DNA of 64,000 nucleotides from Christiangramia sp. OXR-203 (GCF_034372165.1 NZ_CP139698.1:930001-994000); one strand, 5' to 3'; positions 25,097-34,448 are shown, counted from the stretch's first letter. Notes: a model not told the origin generated them from the sequence alone. A program made the numbers and translations.

Positions 25097-26101
25097 ATGG
25101 ACGAAGCCAGAAAAATTGTAAACGAGATTAAGCAAGGTGATATTAAACCTATCTATTTCCTGATGGGTGAGGAAACCTTTTATATAGACGGAATTTCAAA
25201 TTATATCGCAGACAATCTTCTTTCCGAGGAAGAAAAGGGTTTTAATCAAATGACCCTCTACGGAAGAGATACGAACATCGAGGAAATCGTGAGCAATGCC
25301 AAGCGGTATCCAATGATGGCTGAAAGGCAGGTAATTATTGTAAAAGAAGCTCAGGATCTTTCCAGAACGATCGAAAAACTGGCAGATTACGCTGAAAATC
25401 CTCAGCCTACCACAGTATTGGTGATGTGCTATAAATATAAAAGGATCGATAAACGCCGGAAGCTGCATAAAACCATTGCGAAAACTGGTCTTATTTTCGA
25501 AAGTAAACGACTTTATGAGAACCAAGTGGGGGACTGGATCATGAAGACCATGAAAAGTCGGGGATATTCAATTTCTCCAAAGGCCTCTCAAATGCTGGTT
25601 GAATTCCTGGGAACAGATCTCGGGAAGATCGATAATGAACTTCAAAAGCTTCAGCTTATTTGCAAAAAGGAAACGCTTATTAGTCCGGAGATTATTGAAG
25701 AAAATATAGGGATTAGCAAAGATTTCAACAATTTCGAATTGCGTAAAGCGATTGGAGAAAGAGATAATTTAAAGGCGCATAGAATAATCAATTATTTTGC
25801 TCAGAATCCTAAAGACAATCCACTGGTAGTGACCATTAGTCTGCTATTTTCCTATTTTTCTCAGATCCTGCAATACCATGGCCTTAATGACAAATCCAAA
25901 GGAGCAGTTTCCAAACAATTAAAAATAAGTCCCTATTTTGTGGGTGATTATATCACCGCCGCGAGAAACTTTCCAATGAAAAAAGTAAGTAAGGTGATTA
26001 GCGATTTGCATGAAACTGATGTGAAAAGTAAAGGTGTAGGCGCTGCCAATGTTTCACAGGGAGATCTTCTTAAAGAACTTCTTGTAAAAATCATGAATTA
26101 A
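25097..26101 (+). CDS. holA: DNA polymerase III delta subunit
   Basis: Protein of 334 residues, normal HolA length. HolA is the wrench of the clamp loader and opens the beta clamp. Visible marks are the N-terminal KPIYFLMGEETFYIDGISN split by a turn, the YPMMAERQVIIVKEAQ block, the degenerate P-loop-like region without a working Walker A (expected for delta), TVLVMCYKYKRIDKRRKL, and the C-terminal collar domain with LVTISLLFSYFSQIL. It ends directly before menA (stop 26099-26101, ATG at 26102), so menA is co-transcribed. Confidence 0.93.
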   Translation: MDEARKIVNEIKQGDIKPIYFLMGEETFYIDGISNYIADNLLSEEEKGFNQMTLYGRDTNIEEIVSNAKRYPMMAERQVIIVKEAQDLSRTIEKLADYAENPQPTTVLVMCYKYKRIDKRRKLHKTIAKTGLIFESKRLYENQVGDWIMKTMKSRGYSISPKASQMLVEFLGTDLGKIDNELQKLQLICKKETLISPEIIEENIGISKDFNNFELRKAIGERDNLKAHRIINYFAQNPKDNPLVVTISLLFSYFSQILQYHGLNDKSKGAVSKQLKISPYFVGDYITAARNFPMKKVSKVISDLHETDVKSKGVGAANVSQGDLLKELLVKIMN

Positions 26102-27004
26102 ATGAGCAAATTTTCAACCTGGGTTGGTGCGGCAAGGCTGAGAACACTTCCATTATCTATATCAGGGATAATTGTAGGAAGTAGTATCGCTGCACAACAG
26201 GGCCAGTTCAACCTCGCAATTTTTAGTCTCGCTCTGGGAACTACTCTTGGATTACAGATCCTTTCTAACTTTGCTAATGATTATGGTGACGGGGTAAAAG
26301 GAACCGACAATGAGGACCGGATTGGTCCCATGCGTGCCTTACAAAGCGGGATCATTACTCAGAAGGAAATGCTTAATGCGATGGTTATTACCGCGGTTGC
26401 AACTTTTATACTTGCTGTATTACTGATCTATGCTTCTTTCGAAGACAAAAACTGGATCGCTGCGCTGGTGTTTTTAATATTGGGAATAGGTGCTATCGTC
26501 GCTGCGATCAAATACACGGTCGGAAATTCGGCTTACGGATATCGCGGTAGAGGGGATATTTTTGTTTTTATATTTTTTGGATTGGTTGCCGTCTATGGTA
26601 GTTACTTTTTATATACACATGATCATAACTTTGTAAGCTTCTTTCCGGCAGTAGCTATTGGTTTTTTAAGTGTCGCGGTTCTCAACCTTAATAATCTTAG
26701 GGATAGAATTTCAGATGCGAAAGCTGGTAAAAATACGCTGGTTGTGAAATTGGGAGAGCGAAAGGCGAAGAATTACCATTACCTGTTAATTATTGGAGCT
26801 TTGTTCTTTATGTTGATCTATTCAGCAATGGTTTCCAGGGAACTGGATGATTTTATGTATCTGCTAGGTTTTATTCCGCTTATCTTTCATTTGATGCGTG
26901 TGGATAAGAATGACAACCCTAAAGATCTGGATCCCGAGTTAAAGATAGTGGCGCTTTCCACATTTGGAATCTCAATTCTATTTGCGCTAGGACTTGTGCT
27001 CTAA
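26102..27004 (+). CDS. menA: 1,4-dihydroxy-2-naphthoate polyprenyltransferase
   Basis: UbiA-superfamily integral membrane protein of 300 residues with about eight or nine helices. It prenylates DHNA in the menaquinone pathway. The first Asp-rich motif is NFANDYGDGVKGTDNE and the second is NLRDRISDAKAGK, both needed for Mg-pyrophosphate binding. The N-terminal ARLRTLPLSISGI and the TVGNSAYGYRGRGDIF loop are typical of MenA. It starts immediately after holA. menC and menE lie a few genes downstream. Confidence 0.96.
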   Translation: MSKFSTWVGAARLRTLPLSISGIIVGSSIAAQQGQFNLAIFSLALGTTLGLQILSNFANDYGDGVKGTDNEDRIGPMRALQSGIITQKEMLNAMVITAVATFILAVLLIYASFEDKNWIAALVFLILGIGAIVAAIKYTVGNSAYGYRGRGDIFVFIFFGLVAVYGSYFLYTHDHNFVSFFPAVAIGFLSVAVLNLNNLRDRISDAKAGKNTLVVKLGERKAKNYHYLLIIGALFFMLIYSAMVSRELDDFMYLLGFIPLIFHLMRVDKNDNPKDLDPELKIVALSTFGISILFALGLVL

Positions 27005-27091
27005 GGTTTAAGTTTAACAAAACTATATAGCCTACTAATTATAGGAATTTAGCCGAATCCTTATTTTTATAAAAACCGAAAAACTCATTTT

Positions 27092-27772
27092 ATGAAAATT
27101 ACATTTTACGGACAGAATTCGCTCGCTCTCGAGATTGGAAATAAACACATCATCGTGGATCCTTTTATTACCGGAAACGATCTTTCCAAGGATAAAGTAG
27201 ATATTAAAGAATTAAAGGCTGATTACATTTTGCTAACCCATGCGCACGAAGATCATGTGCTGGATGCTGAAGCGATCGCTAAAAATACGGGCGCCAAGAT
27301 TGTGAGTAACTACGAGATCGCTAATCATTATGGAGATAAAGGCTTTGAGGTACATCCCATGAACCATGGTGGTAGCTGGGATTTTGACTTCGGAAGAGTT
27401 AAATATGTGAATGCTTTGCATACCAGTTCATTTCCTGATGGCAAGTATGGAGGACAACCCGGCGGTTTTGTGATCGAAACTGATAGCGGGAATATTTATA
27501 TCGCCGGTGACACAGCTTTGACGCTCGACATGAAATTGATACCCATGAGAACTAAAATTGATCTTGCTGTTCTTCCAATTGGCGACAACTTTACCATGGG
27601 TGTAGAAGATGCCATCCTCGCCAGTGATTTCATCGAATGTAATCGTATCCTTGGATGTCACTATGATACCTTCGGTTTTATTGAAATTGACCATGATGAT
27701 GCTAAAAAGAAATTTGCAGATAAGGGTAAAGATCTTCTACTGCTCGATATTGGTGAATCTGTTGAAGTATAA
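27092..27772 (+). CDS. UPF0173 metal-dependent hydrolase (metallo-beta-lactamase fold)
   Basis: Protein of 226 residues, the usual UPF0173 length. The metal site follows the UlaG-like form: LTHAHEDHVLDAE (H-x-H-x-D-H), a later NALHTSSFPDGKYGGQPGGF, IYIAGDTALT (Asp) and CHYDTFGFIEID (His). The reaction is not known. It sits between menA and menC, three bases before menC, in what looks like one menaquinone transcript; co-location is no proof of a role in that pathway. Confidence 0.9.
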   Translation: MKITFYGQNSLALEIGNKHIIVDPFITGNDLSKDKVDIKELKADYILLTHAHEDHVLDAEAIAKNTGAKIVSNYEIANHYGDKGFEVHPMNHGGSWDFDFGRVKYVNALHTSSFPDGKYGGQPGGFVIETDSGNIYIAGDTALTLDMKLIPMRTKIDLAVLPIGDNFTMGVEDAILASDFIECNRILGCHYDTFGFIEIDHDDAKKKFADKGKDLLLLDIGESVEV

Positions 27773-27774
27773 TT

Positions 27775-28809
27775 ATGAAAGCTTCTTACAAACGATACCT
27801 TTTAAATTTCAAACGCCCCAGTGGAACTTCCCGGGGCGTTCTTACTGAAAAAGAAACGTGGTTTCTGAAGGTCGAGGATAATGATAAATACGGTATAGGT
27901 GAATGCGGAATTCTAAGATCATTGAGTTATGATGATCGTCCAGATTACGAGGATAAACTTCATTGGGTTTGTGAAAATATCAACCTGGGAAAGGAAATGC
28001 TATGGGAAGAATTACGCGAATTCCCCAGTATCCAGTTCGGAGTTGAAATGGCGTTTCGCAGCCTCGATTCAAGCACTCCTTTCGAATTATTTCCTTCGGA
28101 ATTTACTCAGGGAAAGGATCATATTCCAATAAACGGACTCATCTGGATGGGTGACAAGGAGTTCATGAAAAAACAAATTTCAGAAAAAATCGAACAGGGT
28201 TTTCGTTGTATTAAACTGAAAATTGGGGCGATAGATTTTGAAACTGAAATTGAATTACTGAAATCTATTCGGGAAAATTTTTCGGCAGAATCCATGGAGT
28301 TAAGAGTAGATGCAAACGGAGCTTTTCATCCAGCTGAAGCCTTGCAGAAATTAGAGCGGCTTTCAAAATTCGACCTTCATAGTATTGAACAGCCCATAAA
28401 GCAAGGCCAAATACCGGAAATGACCAATTTATGCTCAAAGACGCCAATTCCAATTGCACTCGATGAAGAATTGATAGGAGTCAGAGATGTAACAGAAAAG
28501 GCTAAACTGATACAAACTATACAACCACAATATGCCATTTACAAACCAAGTTTGATTGGTGGAATGCAAGGCACTCAGGAATGGATCGATATCTGTGAAG
28601 CTAACCAGGTGAAATGGTGGATCACCAGCGCGCTGGAGAGCAATGTAGGACTCAATGCAATTGCGCAATGGACTTACACGCTGAATACAGATCTTCCCCA
28701 AGGTTTGGGAACGGGTGGTTTGTATACAAATAACTTTACCAGTCCGTTGCTGGTGCAGGATGGTAAAATTCAATATGATCCTCAGGTAAACTGGGATTTT
28801 AAATTTTAA
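27775..28809 (+). CDS. menC: o-succinylbenzoate synthase
   Basis: Protein of 344 residues of the enolase superfamily. It dehydrates SHCHC to o-succinylbenzoate for menaquinone. The catalytic KxK is K147-L-K149 (CIKLKIG). Metal ligands follow in LRVDANGAFH, SIEQPIKQG and ALDEEL, and the second base in YKPSLIGG. The C-terminal LGTGGLYTNN loop is MenC-like. It begins two bases after the UPF0173 stop. A GC-rich hairpin lies within codons 13-22 (27812-27840). Confidence 0.94.
   Translation: MKASYKRYLLNFKRPSGTSRGVLTEKETWFLKVEDNDKYGIGECGILRSLSYDDRPDYEDKLHWVCENINLGKEMLWEELREFPSIQFGVEMAFRSLDSSTPFELFPSEFTQGKDHIPINGLIWMGDKEFMKKQISEKIEQGFRCIKLKIGAIDFETEIELLKSIRENFSAESMELRVDANGAFHPAEALQKLERLSKFDLHSIEQPIKQGQIPEMTNLCSKTPIPIALDEELIGVRDVTEKAKLIQTIQPQYAIYKPSLIGGMQGTQEWIDICEANQVKWWITSALESNVGLNAIAQWTYTLNTDLPQGLGTGGLYTNNFTSPLLVQDGKIQYDPQVNWDFKF
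27812..27840 (+). repeat. GC-rich inverted repeat inside the start of menC
   Basis: AACGCCCC at 27812-27819 and GGGGCGTT at 27833-27840 form a perfect 8-bp stem with a 13-base loop inside the first 70 bases of menC. No T run follows, so it is not a terminator. It may affect ribosome entry, or it may be coincidence of the coding sequence. Confidence 0.5.
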
Positions 28810-28816
28810 GTAAACT

Positions 28817-29731
28817 ATGTTTATAGCGCAAGCGTTCAAATACGAATATTCTTTCTGGAGATATCTGGTGATTCCGATTCTGTTTTTTGGGTTAATGTCC
28901 CTTAATTATGTAGCGGTTGAAATGCTGGATCTAGATGTGAATGAAATGATGCGGCAACAAATTGAAAGTAAAGGTTCCAATAGGGTCCTTTTCGAGAATT
29001 TACTGTCATTTCTTGTGTTTCTTGCCGGGCTGTTACTTTGGGTCAAATATGTTCATAAACAACCAATTAAAACCCTGACCACCAGTCGGGAAAAAGTGGA
29101 CTGGAGTAGATTCTGGTTTGCCTTTGCCCTAGTTGCCGTATTCAACATTGGAATTACTGTTCTGGATTATTATTCGAATCCGCAGGATTATGTCTTTAAT
29201 TTTCAATGGGAACCCTTTTTATACCTTCTGTTGATCTCAGTCTTTCTGATTCCTATTCAAACGAGTTTTGAGGAATATTTCTTCAGAGGCTATTTGATGC
29301 AGGGGATAGGTGTGCTTGCTAAAAACAGATGGATCCCTTTGGTGCTTACTTCTGTGATTTTTGGTGGCTTGCATTATTTTAATCCTGAAGTAACCAAACT
29401 GGGTAACATTATTATGATCTATTATATTGGAACTGGTTTTATGCTTGGGATCATGACCTTGATGGATGAGGGAATGGAGCTTGCTTTAGGATTTCATGCT
29501 GCGAATAATTTAATAACAGCCTTACTTGTTACTGCCGACTGGACTGCATTCCAGACGAATTCTATCTTAAAGGATGTCTCAGAACCTTCTGCAGGCTGGG
29601 ACGTGTTGATTCCTGTCTTGATCATATACCCGATCTTCCTTTTCATCTTTGCCAGGAAATATAAATGGAATAACTGGTCTGAAAAACTCTTCGGAAGAGT
29701 GAAAAGACCTGAAAATGTAACAATTACTTAG
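28817..29731 (+). CDS. CPBP-family intramembrane protease
   Basis: Integral membrane protein of 304 residues with about eight helices. The CPBP/ABI (CAAX protease-like) motifs are in place: EEYFFRG with Glu152-Glu153 and the following Arg, GGLHYFNP, and HAANN near the third membrane core segment. The family ranges from Rce1-like proteases to bacteriocin self-immunity proteins; substrate here unknown. It lies seven bases after menC and 69 before menE. Confidence 0.9.
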   Translation: MFIAQAFKYEYSFWRYLVIPILFFGLMSLNYVAVEMLDLDVNEMMRQQIESKGSNRVLFENLLSFLVFLAGLLLWVKYVHKQPIKTLTTSREKVDWSRFWFAFALVAVFNIGITVLDYYSNPQDYVFNFQWEPFLYLLLISVFLIPIQTSFEEYFFRGYLMQGIGVLAKNRWIPLVLTSVIFGGLHYFNPEVTKLGNIIMIYYIGTGFMLGIMTLMDEGMELALGFHAANNLITALLVTADWTAFQTNSILKDVSEPSAGWDVLIPVLIIYPIFLFIFARKYKWNNWSEKLFGRVKRPENVTIT

Positions 29732-29800
29732 GATATTCAGGAATTTAATTGCAAATTCTTAACTTTAAGTAATCGGTGAATGTCCAACTTAGCTTGAAGT

Positions 29801-30895
29801 ATGAATAATAATTACAAGATTCCTGAAACTCACCCTGACTTTAGGTTGAATAAACGGCACTTCACAAATGCCGAATTGAAGCATATCGCTTATAGTTATA
29901 TCAAGGAAGGTGAGCCGTTTGAACAGCAAATTGGTAATTTCCTGCTAGATTGGTTAAAACCGACAGATTATATTGAAGTACATACTTCCGGGTCTACGGG
30001 AAAACCTAAAAAGATCAGGCTTACCAAGGAGCACATGATCAACTCTGCACTAGCGACTTCAAAATTCTTTAAACTTCCTAATCACACCAAAGCATTGTTG
30101 TGTCTTCCTGTAGATTATATAGCGGGGAAAATGATGCTGGTAAGAGCAATGTTTTTAGGTTGGGACCTGGATTCGGTTCCACCATCATCAAATCCCTTCG
30201 ATCAGTTATTCAAGGTCTATGATTTTTCAGCCATGACTCCTTTTCAGCTGGATAATTCTATAGGAAGGCTTCACCTGGTGAAAAAACTTATCATAGGTGG
30301 TGGAGCAGTTTCACCGAGGTTACGAAAAATGCTGGTGGATATAGATACCCGGATTTACGAAACCTACGGAATGACGGAAACCTGTAGTCATATAGCCGCA
30401 AAACGTTTAAATCCTACGAAGAAGAAAGTATCAAAAGCCTTTAAATTATTACCAAATGTAAGTATTACTAAAGACGACCGCGATTGTCTTGTGATCAAAG
30501 CTCCAAAAGTACTGGACGAGGAAATCGTTACCAACGACGTTGTAGAGATCATTACCTATAAAAAATTTATCTGGAAAGGGAGATATGATAATGTGATCAA
30601 TTCCGGAGGAATAAAGATCTTTCCTGAAGAAATAGAACGTAAGATCAATAAGAAACTGGATCATCGATTCTTTATCACTTCAATGCCAGACGATGCTCTG
30701 GGTGAAAAAGTTATCATGTTCGTGGAAGATGATTTTTCCGAAGAAAGAATAACTGAGCTTAGGGAAATGGTGGACAACATGAAATCGCTTGGGAAATATG
30801 AGAAACCAAGAAAGATCTATTTGATCGCTAAATTCGAAGAAACTCCGAACGGTAAGATTCACCGTGAAAATACAGCTAAAAGTAAAGTGGCTTAA
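29801..30895 (+). CDS. menE: o-succinylbenzoate-CoA ligase
   Basis: Protein of 364 residues, shorter than the 450-500 of many MenE proteins because the N-terminal region is reduced, as in other Flavobacteriia. It adenylates OSB and forms OSB-CoA. AMP-binding motifs: P-loop TSGSTGKPKK at 62-71, ETYGMTETCSHIA, the hinge WKGRYDNVINSGGIKI and the catalytic Lys in TPNGKIHR near the end. Compared with menA/menC it completes three of the classical menaquinone steps; menF, menD, menH, menB are not in this window. Confidence 0.93.
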   Translation: MNNNYKIPETHPDFRLNKRHFTNAELKHIAYSYIKEGEPFEQQIGNFLLDWLKPTDYIEVHTSGSTGKPKKIRLTKEHMINSALATSKFFKLPNHTKALLCLPVDYIAGKMMLVRAMFLGWDLDSVPPSSNPFDQLFKVYDFSAMTPFQLDNSIGRLHLVKKLIIGGGAVSPRLRKMLVDIDTRIYETYGMTETCSHIAAKRLNPTKKKVSKAFKLLPNVSITKDDRDCLVIKAPKVLDEEIVTNDVVEIITYKKFIWKGRYDNVINSGGIKIFPEEIERKINKKLDHRFFITSMPDDALGEKVIMFVEDDFSEERITELREMVDNMKSLGKYEKPRKIYLIAKFEETPNGKIHRENTAKSKVA

Positions 30896-30898
30896 ATT

Positions 30899-31429
30899 AT
30901 GATTAGAATTACTCTTATCATTATAATCCTGTTCAGTGTGAATGAAAAACTAATTTTCGATTTTAATTCTGATACCAAAATCAGTAACTGGGTGGTAGTG
31001 GAAGATCGCGTCATGGGTGGTAGATCCAATGCAGAGATTCATCTTACCGATGAAGGCCATGCTAAATTTATTGGTAATGTTTCGCTTGAAAACAATGGAG
31101 GTTTTGCTTCAGTACGACATCGATTAAATGTTGAAGGAGTAAAGAATTTCAGTAAAGCAGTGATAAGGCTTAAAGGCGATGGTAAGAATTATCAATTCCG
31201 ACTCAAGAACAAATTGAATGATCGTCACTCCTATATACAGGAATTCTCTACTAATGGTGAATGGCAGGAAATTGAGTTTGATTTAGCAAAAATGTACCCT
31301 GGGTTTCGAGGTAGAAAATTAGATATCCCCAACTGGGACCATGATATCATACAGGAAATCACCTTTCTTATTGGCAATAAAAAAAATGAAGAATTCAGTT
31401 TATTAATAGATTATATTCGACTGAAATAA
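30899..31429 (+). CDS. CIA30-domain protein with a hydrophobic N-terminus
   Basis: Protein of 176 residues. A 15-20 residue hydrophobic start (MIRITLIIIILFSVNEK) could be a signal or anchor. The rest matches the CIA30 (NDUFAF1-like) galactose-binding-fold domain: DFNSDTKISNWVVVEDRVMGGRS, the GFASVRHR strand and IQEITFLIGNKKNEEFSLLIDYI broken by a turn. In mitochondria CIA30 helps complex I assembly; bacterial members are not well characterised and many bind carbohydrate-like ligands by fold only. It starts three bases after menE. Confidence 0.82.
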   Translation: MIRITLIIIILFSVNEKLIFDFNSDTKISNWVVVEDRVMGGRSNAEIHLTDEGHAKFIGNVSLENNGGFASVRHRLNVEGVKNFSKAVIRLKGDGKNYQFRLKNKLNDRHSYIQEFSTNGEWQEIEFDLAKMYPGFRGRKLDIPNWDHDIIQEITFLIGNKKNEEFSLLIDYIRLK

Positions 31430-31453
31430 ATCCATTCCCATCATCTTATACTT

Positions 31454-32773
31454 ATGCGTTATTTACTAGGTTTTATACTTTGTATGCTCACTTTTAGTGC
31501 TCATACCCAAATACTTTCAGAAAAAGATCGCGCCTCTGTTCGCGATGAGATACTTGCGGAGCGATTTGATAAGCTTCTGCCTGACTTGATGGATCGAGCT
31601 GAAATTGATATGTGGGTGATCATTTCAAGAGAATATAATGAAGACCCTGTGATGAAAACCATGCTACCCTCAACCTGGCTAAATGCGAGAAGACGAACCA
31701 TGCTGGTTTTTTCCAGAAAGGGAGATTCTATAGAAAAACTTGCGGTCGCCCGTTATAATATTGGCGATGCCATCAAGTCTGCCTGGGACAAGGAGAAGCA
31801 GCCCGATCAATGGAAAGCTCTCGCAGATATCATTAGCTCACGAAATCCAGAAAAGATCGGGATCAATATTTCTGATAATTATGGTCTTGCAGACGGATTG
31901 GTTAAAACCGACTATGAGGAACTTCTAAAAAGTTTACCGGAAGAATATCATTCGAGGTTGATTTCTGCGGAAGATCTTGCCGTAGGTTGGATAGAAACCC
32001 GAACTCTTAAAGAGATGCTTCTATTTAGTTCACTTGTGGAACTTACGCATGAAGTCATTGAAGAAGCTTTTAGTACTAAAGTAATAGAGCCGGGAGTGAC
32101 TACTACAGATGATGTGGTTTGGTGGTTACGACAAAAAGTGACCGATCTGGGACTGGAAACCTGGTTTCATCCAACTGTGGATATTCAGAGGAGCAACGAG
32201 CAACTTGTAGATCATATCACTGCATTCTCTGATGAAAATGGAAGCGATATTATTCTGAAAGGGGACTTGCTTCATTGTGACTTCGGAATTTCATATTTAG
32301 GTTTGAATACCGATTGCCAGCAAATGGCTTATGTTCTTCAGGATACCGAAACTGAAGCTCCACAATTCTTACAGAAAGCCCTGGCAAAAGGAAACAGGTT
32401 ACAGGATATTCTAACTGAAAATTTTAATACTGGCAGAACAGGAAATGAAATTCTGGCTGCGAGTCTTGAAAAGGCAAAAGCTGAAGGTTTAAAACCATCG
32501 ATCTATACACATCCACTTGGGCTTTACGGGCATTCTGCGGGACCAACGATTGGCATGTGGGATCAACAGGGTGGAGTTCCCGGAACTGGGGACTATCCAC
32601 TATATGAGGACACGGCCTATGCAATTGAATTAAATACTGAAGTGAACATCCCCGAATGGGATAAGGATATAAGAATTATGCTGGAAGAGGCAGGGTTCTG
32701 GGGGAAAGAAGGCTTTCGATATGTGAATAAGAGACAGACATCTTTAATCTTGATCGATCCCTCTGCGGAATAA
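31454..32773 (+). CDS. Secreted M24-family metallopeptidase (Xaa-Pro aminopeptidase-like)
   Basis: Protein of 439 residues with a signal peptide (MRYLLGFILCMLTFSAHTQ). The N-terminal creatinase-like domain covers about 25-190 and the pita-bread catalytic domain about 195-425. Metal-ligand candidates follow the M24 order: Asp in HCDFGISYLGL, Asp in NTDCQQ, His in YTHPLGLYGHSAGP, Glu in AIELNTEV and Glu in IMLEEAGFW. It likely cleaves peptides with proline at the second position outside the cytoplasm. It is last in the plus unit that starts at holA and ends in a terminator. Confidence 0.88.
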   Translation: MRYLLGFILCMLTFSAHTQILSEKDRASVRDEILAERFDKLLPDLMDRAEIDMWVIISREYNEDPVMKTMLPSTWLNARRRTMLVFSRKGDSIEKLAVARYNIGDAIKSAWDKEKQPDQWKALADIISSRNPEKIGINISDNYGLADGLVKTDYEELLKSLPEEYHSRLISAEDLAVGWIETRTLKEMLLFSSLVELTHEVIEEAFSTKVIEPGVTTTDDVVWWLRQKVTDLGLETWFHPTVDIQRSNEQLVDHITAFSDENGSDIILKGDLLHCDFGISYLGLNTDCQQMAYVLQDTETEAPQFLQKALAKGNRLQDILTENFNTGRTGNEILAASLEKAKAEGLKPSIYTHPLGLYGHSAGPTIGMWDQQGGVPGTGDYPLYEDTAYAIELNTEVNIPEWDKDIRIMLEEAGFWGKEGFRYVNKRQTSLILIDPSAE

Positions 32774-32803
32774 AAAAAAGCAGCTTTTCAGCTGCTTTTT
32801 TTT
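32772..32803. terminator. Bidirectional terminator between convergent peptidase genes
   Basis: The core stem AGCAGCT/AGCTGCT (32779-32785 with 32790-32796) with a 4-base loop is flanked by runs of A and T that extend the stem. It serves both the M24 gene and the convergent M1 gene. Confidence 0.88.
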
Positions 32804-34448
32804 ATTTAATTTTCTCTACCTGAACATAGAATTCCAACTCGTTCAGTGTGATTTCATCCAGTTCTTCACCGGTTTCCATACGTTGCCATTCGGAAGTTGC
32901 ATCCAGTCTAATCTCCTCTTCATCTATAAAAATATCTACAGGCATGCTGAAATCAATGACTTCTGCTTTCCATTGATACTGGAAGTGATCATCGCCCTGC
33001 TTTAGTTGTAGTACCGGTAATGCCGAATGTCGCAAATATTGATCGAAAACCGGTTTCAAATCCACATTGGTAGCTTTATCGAAAAAGGCCTCAGTATCTT
33101 CTGTAGTAATGGTTTTATGTCTGTAAGTGCTCGTATAGTCGCGCAACGTGTTCCACCATAGTTCGTCATCATCGTAAATACTTCTAATCATATTCAGAAG
33201 ATTTGCACCTTTAAAATACATGTCTCCGGAACCTTCAGAATTGACGCCATAGTCTCCAATAATTGTGTTGTTGTTACTGACTCCTCGTCTTGTCCCTTTC
33301 AGGTATTCCTGAGCTTTATCTTTACCCCAGCGGCATTCTACATAAATAGATTCAGTATAACTGGTAAAGCCTTCCTGTATCCACATATCTGCAATATCCT
33401 TAGCGGTGATGCTATTCCCATACCATTCGTGACCAGATTCGTGGATGATAATGTAATCCCAAAGTAGTCCAATTCCCGTTCCGGATAGATCATTTCCAAG
33501 GTAACCTTTCATATACTCGTTCCCATAAGCCACAGCCGACTGGTGTTCCATTCCTAAATAAGGAGTTTCTACGAGTTTAAATCCATCTTCTTCAAAAGGA
33601 TAAGGACCCATTTTTTCATAGAAACAAGCCATCATATCCTGCACCTCTTCGAATTGGTTTTTTGCTTTATCGAGGTTGTAAGGCAGGACATAATAATCCA
33701 GATTAAGGTTTTTAAATTTATCAGAGAAATGAGTATAGTTCCCAATATTGATCATGATATTGTAATTGTTAATGGGACTTTTTACTACCCATTTCCACTT
33801 CGTGTATCCATCATTCAACTCCTCTTTTCCTAGAAATCTTCCGTTGGAGACATTCATGAGTCCGTTTGGTACCGCAATATCAATTTGAGCAGCATCCGGT
33901 TCATCGCTTTGATGGTCCTTGTTAGGATACCAGAGACTTGCGCCGGTACCTTGCACTGCAACTCCAACCCATGGGTTTCCGTCTTCATCGGTATCCCAGA
34001 TAAAACCTCCATCCCAGGGTGCGTTCTTAGCTACAATAGGATTTCCGCGGTAATAAAATTTAATAGAGTCTGAAGTTCCCTCATTTAAGGCTTCATCAAA
34101 ATTTACAAATACCGCGTTGTACTTACGGGTGAACTCCAGTTTTGTATTTTGATGTATAATAGAGTCTATTTGCATGTTCTCGAATAGATCCAATTGCATC
34201 ACTGGTAGAGAGCCAAGAACTTTAAAATGAATAGTATTACTACCTGCAATTGATTGTGCGTCTGTATTCACTTTAAGATCCAGGTGATATTTTGTAACAT
34301 CATAATTGGATCTTTCAGGTCGCAACGAGCCTCTTAAAGTATCAGCTTCAGTATAAGTAGTATGATTTGAACCAACTACCTGAGCCTCCAGGTTCATTGA
34401 TAAGAACAATGAGACCAGCAAGCCGACAAATAATAATTTATTCTGCAT
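32802..34448 (-). CDS. Secreted M1-family metallopeptidase
   Basis: Protein of 548 residues from the ATG at 34448, which starts a clear signal peptide (MQNKLLFVGLLVSLFLSMNLEAQ); the in-frame ATG at 34469 adds seven residues inside the previous gene. The zinc site is HESGH at 336-340 with Glu359 in QEGFTSY, spacing HExxH-x18-E. The exopeptidase loop reads GMEHQSA rather than GAMEN, so substrate N-terminus binding may differ. The catalytic part ends near 490 and no large C-terminal HEAT domain follows, unlike the 704-residue M1 at 8999. Its start overlaps the preceding gene by 11 bases. Confidence 0.93.
   Translation of the reverse strand: MQNKLLFVGLLVSLFLSMNLEAQVVGSNHTTYTEADTLRGSLRPERSNYDVTKYHLDLKVNTDAQSIAGSNTIHFKVLGSLPVMQLDLFENMQIDSIIHQNTKLEFTRKYNAVFVNFDEALNEGTSDSIKFYYRGNPIVAKNAPWDGGFIWDTDEDGNPWVGVAVQGTGASLWYPNKDHQSDEPDAAQIDIAVPNGLMNVSNGRFLGKEELNDGYTKWKWVVKSPINNYNIMINIGNYTHFSDKFKNLNLDYYVLPYNLDKAKNQFEEVQDMMACFYEKMGPYPFEEDGFKLVETPYLGMEHQSAVAYGNEYMKGYLGNDLSGTGIGLLWDYIIIHESGHEWYGNSITAKDIADMWIQEGFTSYTESIYVECRWGKDKAQEYLKGTRRGVSNNNTIIGDYGVNSEGSGDMYFKGANLLNMIRSIYDDDELWWNTLRDYTSTYRHKTITTEDTEAFFDKATNVDLKPVFDQYLRHSALPVLQLKQGDDHFQYQWKAEVIDFSMPVDIFIDEEEIRLDATSEWQRMETGEELDEITLNELEFYVQVEKIK

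Noticed and set aside
27775-28809. Dipeptide epimerase or muconate-cycloisomerase-type enzyme instead of MenC
   Set aside because: The enolase superfamily is hard to separate by motif, but linkage with menA and menE and the length of 344 support MenC.
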